From UBA10205 sp964373815 (GTDB lineage Archaea; Iainarchaeota; Iainarchaeia; Iainarchaeales; Iainarchaeaceae): a stretch of 15,738 nucleotides of DNA. This document shows positions 12,887 through 15,738 of the stretch, in pieces. The stretch covers positions 1 through 15,738 of the forward strand of contig CAYJWI010000022.1 in assembly GCA_964373815.1 (NCBI GenBank), given 5' to 3'. How positions within the stretch are numbered: position 1 is the stretch's first letter; the number at the start of each line of letters is the position of its first letter. The position numbers were made by a program, and so were the translations under genes. The notes below the pieces were generated by a model, which saw nothing but the letters and a program-made list of their open reading frames with translations, was not told the DNA's origin and made no database searches.

Positions 12887-12894
12887 TATTTAAA
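12887..12894 (-). promoter_or_regulatory. TATA box of the toxin-antitoxin operon
   Basis: TTTAAATA on the minus strand equals the archaeal TATA consensus. A start of transcription about 26 bases on, near 12864, would leave a leader of about 9 bases before TTG 12855. Confidence 0.7.
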
Positions 12895-12895
12895 G

Positions 12896-12909
12896 ATATC
12901 TTTTGATAT
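12896..12909. promoter_or_regulatory. Inverted repeat beside the TA promoter, possible operator
   Basis: ATATC (12896-12900) and GATAT (12905-12909) flank TTTT directly upstream of the TATA box. This is a possible binding site for the AbrB domain of the antitoxin, giving autorepression. The repeat is short and AT-rich, so it could arise by chance. Confidence 0.35.
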
Positions 12910-12976
12910 TAAAGCGTTCCCAGTCCGGGCCTCAAAAGCCCATCTGCAGCCGTTCCGCCCCAAACAGATTAACGGG

Positions 12977-12984
12977 TTTTAAAT
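12977..12984 (+). promoter_or_regulatory. TATA box of the ABC-F gene
   Basis: TTTTAAAT is centred about 26 bases before ATG 13006, consistent with a leaderless transcript. Confidence 0.55.
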
Positions 12985-13005
12985 GATTGGTATTTATATT
13001 TCTAT

Positions 13006-14583
13006 ATGGCGCTTTCTGTCAAAAATATCTCCATTTCAATCGGCAAGAGGGAAATACTCCGCGATGAGAGTGTGGGCATTGCCGACGGCTCGAAGGTCGG
13101 GCTCATTGGGCGCAACGGGGTAGGAAAAACCACGTTTCTCAAGGCAATTTTGGGCCAGGTTGATTACACGGGCGAGATTAAATATGGAGGAAAGGCCACG
13201 TATTTTTCACAGGAAATCGGTTTGGACATGGAAAAGAGCGTGAGGCAAACCCTGCTGGAAAGCGTGGCAGCCTACCACCATGTCCCTTTGCAGGATGAAT
13301 TCCGCGATATCGAAAAACAGCTCGCAAACCCCGCCGTCCATAAAAACAGCGCGCGGGTGGCGAAACTGATAGAGCGCTTTGTCGAGCTGCAATCACTGAT
13401 TGCAAAACAACAAGGCCCGCAGCCGGCAAACAAGATCAAATCCGTCCTCGCAACCCTTGAAATTGAGGATTCATGGCTCGAACAAAAAGTCGGGCAGCTC
13501 TCAACGGGCCAGCGCGCAATCACCGCCCTTGCGCAGATACTCTGCTCTGAATCAGATTTTTTGCTCCTTGACGAGCCGACAAACCACCTCGATTTCAAGC
13601 GGCTCGATATCCTGGAAAAATATTTGCGCAACTTCAAGGGAACCATCCTCATGGTCACGCACGACAGGTATTTCCTGGACATGGTCTGCGACACCATACT
13701 GAAAATCGAGAAAGGGAAATTGGTAAAGTACAACGGCAATTATTCGGCATATGTAAAGGCACGCAATGCAGCATTCGAGGCCCAAAAAACCGCATACGAA
13801 AATGAAAATGAATACCTCGTAATCGAGAGGGACAAGATTGCGCGCATCGGGAAAAGCCCGCAGAAAGTCACACAGGGAAAATACCGCGAAAGGCTGCTTG
13901 AAAAGCGTGCAATCGTTGAAAAGCCGGACATGGACAAATCAAGGTTCGAGACCCATTTTGAGGCCTCGCCCATACGCTCGAACGTTGTTCTGGAAATCGA
14001 GCATCTCGATGTCGGCTATGGCAGGCCGCTCATTTCAGATATCCACCTAATGGTTGGGGCGCATCAGCGCATTATCCTTATAGGGGAGAACGGGATTGGC
14101 AAGAGCACCTTCCTCAAAACAATTGAAGGCAGGGTGAAGCCGCTTTCCGGCACAATGGCTTTCGACCACCAGGCAAAACTCGGCTATGCAGACCAGGAAT
14201 TGAGCGATCTTGCAAGCGATCTGACGCTCTACGATGAAATCCATGCGCTGCTAAAGGACATGGCCAAGACCCGCAAGAACCTTTCAATGGTCGGGTTCAT
14301 TTCGGATGATGAGGTATTCAAGCCTATTTCAAAATTGTCCATGGGGGAGAAATCGAGGCTGAATTTGCTCAAAATCCTGATCGGCAAGCCAAACCTGCTG
14401 CTGCTGGATGAGCCGACCAACCATCTTGACACGGATGCTAGCGAAATAATCGAAACCGCATTCCTAAATTACGACGGCGCGATTTTGGCAATCTCGCATG
14501 ACCGCTATTTTATCAACAAAATCGCGCAGCGCATGCTCAAGGTGAGCGATGGCACCATAAAGGAAATCCCCATGAAGCGTTGA
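13006..14583 (+). CDS. ABC-F family ATPase (ribosome-associated)
   Basis: The 525-residue protein has two ABC ATPase domains and no membrane segment, the ABC-F layout. Domain 1 has Walker A GRNGVGKTT at 35-43, signature LSTGQ at 165-169, Walker B with DEPTNHLD at 186-196 and the switch histidine in THDRYF. Domain 2 has GENGIGKST at 360-368, LSMGE at 444-448, LLLLDEPTNHLD at 464-475 and SHDRYF. The linker at about 241-325 is rich in Lys, Arg and Glu and corresponds to the P-site tRNA interaction motif. ABC-F proteins bind the ribosomal E site; some rescue stalled ribosomes, others protect from antibiotics. The exact subgroup cannot be told. ABC-F is mainly bacterial, so acquisition is possible. 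It diverges from the toxin operon. Confidence 0.93.
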   Translation: MALSVKNISISIGKREILRDESVGIADGSKVGLIGRNGVGKTTFLKAILGQVDYTGEIKYGGKATYFSQEIGLDMEKSVRQTLLESVAAYHHVPLQDEFRDIEKQLANPAVHKNSARVAKLIERFVELQSLIAKQQGPQPANKIKSVLATLEIEDSWLEQKVGQLSTGQRAITALAQILCSESDFLLLDEPTNHLDFKRLDILEKYLRNFKGTILMVTHDRYFLDMVCDTILKIEKGKLVKYNGNYSAYVKARNAAFEAQKTAYENENEYLVIERDKIARIGKSPQKVTQGKYRERLLEKRAIVEKPDMDKSRFETHFEASPIRSNVVLEIEHLDVGYGRPLISDIHLMVGAHQRIILIGENGIGKSTFLKTIEGRVKPLSGTMAFDHQAKLGYADQELSDLASDLTLYDEIHALLKDMAKTRKNLSMVGFISDDEVFKPISKLSMGEKSRLNLLKILIGKPNLLLLDEPTNHLDTDASEIIETAFLNYDGAILAISHDRYFINKIAQRMLKVSDGTIKEIPMKR

Positions 14584-14630
14584 GGGTGAAATAAATTTGA
14601 TTGCCCATGCTGAATTGATTAAAGCGCCGC

Positions 14631-15710
14631 TCATGCTGCAATTTCCACTATGTCGCCGTCTTTTAGCCTGTAATCCTTCCCGACCCTCTGCCCCTCGAAT
14701 TTCGTCGAGCCCCACACCTTTGCGTATTTGATGCTGCTGGCAAGTTCCTTGTGCACGAGCACTGCGATGTCGCCGACGGTCGACCCTTCCTTGACGCTCA
14801 AGGGGTCATTCAAATCAGCTTCCATGCCGGGTTTTTTCGTGTAGACAATGACTTTTTCAAGAAGACCGAAAATTTTTGCCTTCAGCTCGTCAAAATTGCC
14901 CTCACTTCCGGTTTTCACGAAAAGCGCGTTTTTATAGTCCAGCGATTCGTCAAGCGCTTCGGCGAGCTTTTCCCTGCCGGTGTCTTCCTCGAGCAGGATG
15001 CTGGCTTTGTGGATGCCGGACCCTTTCAGGATGTCCTCTACTTCCTTTTCGCTTATTTTGAGGAACTGCTTCCCCGCAACCGTTATTCCGTTGTATTCGG
15101 AATTTTGGAGTATTGTGATGCGCGGCTTTTTGCGCGTGATTATTATCGAGGTTTTGGCAAGTTCGCGAGTGACCATCTGCTTTTCTGCCTCATCGCGGTA
15201 TATCACAATTATCGCATCGGCGTTCCTCGCAAGGCCCAAAACCTGCGTTCCATTGGCTTTGCCCTCGCTGCTGCCTTCTATTAGCGCTGGCACTTCGACA
15301 AGCTGCACCCGCGCTCCCCGGTAGTTCATCATCCCGACTTCCGGCTTGGTTGTCGTGAATGGGTAATCCGCGATTTCCACATCTACTCCTGTGAGCATTT
15401 TGAGAAGGGAGCTCTTGCCGGAATTCGGCGCGCCCAAAATCACGATTTGCCCGGCCCCGTCCTTTTTAACATTGATGGAGTTTCCGCCGCCGCGCTTTGC
15501 GAGCTGGGCCTTTTCCCCCTCGGCCTCCTTTTTTAGCCTTGAGAGCTTGTAAGTGAGCTCTGCGAGGAGCTTTTCGCTCGCCTTGTGCCGCGGGCAGAAC
15601 TTTATCATCTCGGTGAGGGCGATGATTTTTTGCTGCGTGGTCTTTGCCTCGTCATAGCGCTCCTGCGCGAGGAAATATTCAGGCCCGGGGTTGGTTGTCA
15701 AGTCCTTCAC
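14631..15710 (-). CDS. DRG-like TGS GTPase with degenerate G3 and missing G4 motif
   Basis: The 359-residue protein matches the DRG/Rbg family end to end. It has a helical N-terminus (ELTYKLSRLKKE), a glycine-rich turn, the G1 loop GAPNSGKSS at 93-101, a G2 region PFTTTKPEVG at 118-126 and a C-terminal TGS domain (VIVYTKKPG...KVWGSTKFEGQRVG...LKDGDIVEI, 287-358). DRG proteins act in translation with ribosomes. Two motifs depart from the family: G3, normally DLPG, is EVPA at 139-142, and the NKxD of G4 is absent, because ALFV at 262-265 passes directly to the G5-like segment KTGSEGNFDEL. The start is GTG 15710, preceded by an in-frame TAG; TTG 15701 is an alternative. It ends 47 bases from the convergent ABC-F gene. 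Confidence 0.85.
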   Translation of the reverse strand: MKDLTTNPGPEYFLAQERYDEAKTTQQKIIALTEMIKFCPRHKASEKLLAELTYKLSRLKKEAEGEKAQLAKRGGGNSINVKKDGAGQIVILGAPNSGKSSLLKMLTGVDVEIADYPFTTTKPEVGMMNYRGARVQLVEVPALIEGSSEGKANGTQVLGLARNADAIIVIYRDEAEKQMVTRELAKTSIIITRKKPRITILQNSEYNGITVAGKQFLKISEKEVEDILKGSGIHKASILLEEDTGREKLAEALDESLDYKNALFVKTGSEGNFDELKAKIFGLLEKVIVYTKKPGMEADLNDPLSVKEGSTVGDIAVLVHKELASSIKYAKVWGSTKFEGQRVGKDYRLKDGDIVEIAA

Positions 15711-15738
15711 CTAAAATACAGTTGTCCTTAGTTTGAAC

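Overview
This window looks like a stretch of chromosome from a small-genome archaeon, probably of the DPANN type. The lineage is inferred from gene content and promoters; no marker was searched. The evidence is an archaeal/eukaryal-type prolyl-tRNA synthetase with a C-terminal zinc site, a DRG-like GTPase with a TGS domain, an Mtq2-like methyltransferase, TATA boxes about 24-30 bases upstream of start codons (leaderless genes), many 4-base ATGA overlaps, and several secreted or membrane-anchored proteins without a recognised family. I see no rRNA, tRNA, CRISPR array, insertion sequence or phage gene.

Layout. (1) 45-1478 (+): proS. (2) 1545-3261 (-): a tightly coupled three-gene operon, in transcription order a helical unknown protein, a PIN-domain protein and a GNAT acetyltransferase, each pair overlapping by 4 bases. 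(3) 3262-3398: a divergent promoter region carrying two copies of a 31-base promoter-bearing repeat. (4) 3399-5541 (+): two overlapping genes for surface proteins, each with a signal peptide and a C-terminal membrane anchor. (5) 5546-6582 (-): a secreted protein with eight cysteines and a lipoprotein, again coupled. (6) 6660-8468 (-): a membrane-anchored thioredoxin-fold protein followed by the Mtq2-like methyltransferase. (7) 8533-10047 (+): TatD hydrolase, a small membrane-anchored coiled-coil protein and a CDGSH iron-sulfur protein. (8) 10185-10868 (-): an RNase HIII-like protein with a short C-terminus, divergent from a 71-residue two-helix membrane protein. (9) 11316-11927: a PadR-family regulator divergent from a 51-residue cysteine-containing protein, with a dyad-rich promoter between them. 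(10) 11928-12322: mostly non-coding, with a strong hairpin terminator. (11) 12323-12855 (-): a probable toxin-antitoxin pair whose antitoxin joins a zinc ribbon to an AbrB-type domain. (12) 13006-14583 (+): an ABC-F ATPase. (13) 14631-15710 (-): a DRG-like TGS GTPase in which the usual G3 and G4 motifs are degenerate or missing.

How the parts fit. Translation is a recurring theme: ProS, the release-factor methyltransferase candidate, ABC-F and the DRG-like protein. A second theme is the cell surface: four exported proteins at 3399-6582 lie next to a membrane thioredoxin that could form or rearrange disulfides in the eight-cysteine protein. The accessory part is 11316-12855, with a regulator plus small metal-binding-like protein and a toxin-antitoxin module. 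The most unusual items are the zinc ribbon-AbrB antitoxin, the DRG-like protein without a G4 motif, the duplicated divergent promoter, and the PadR intergenic region.
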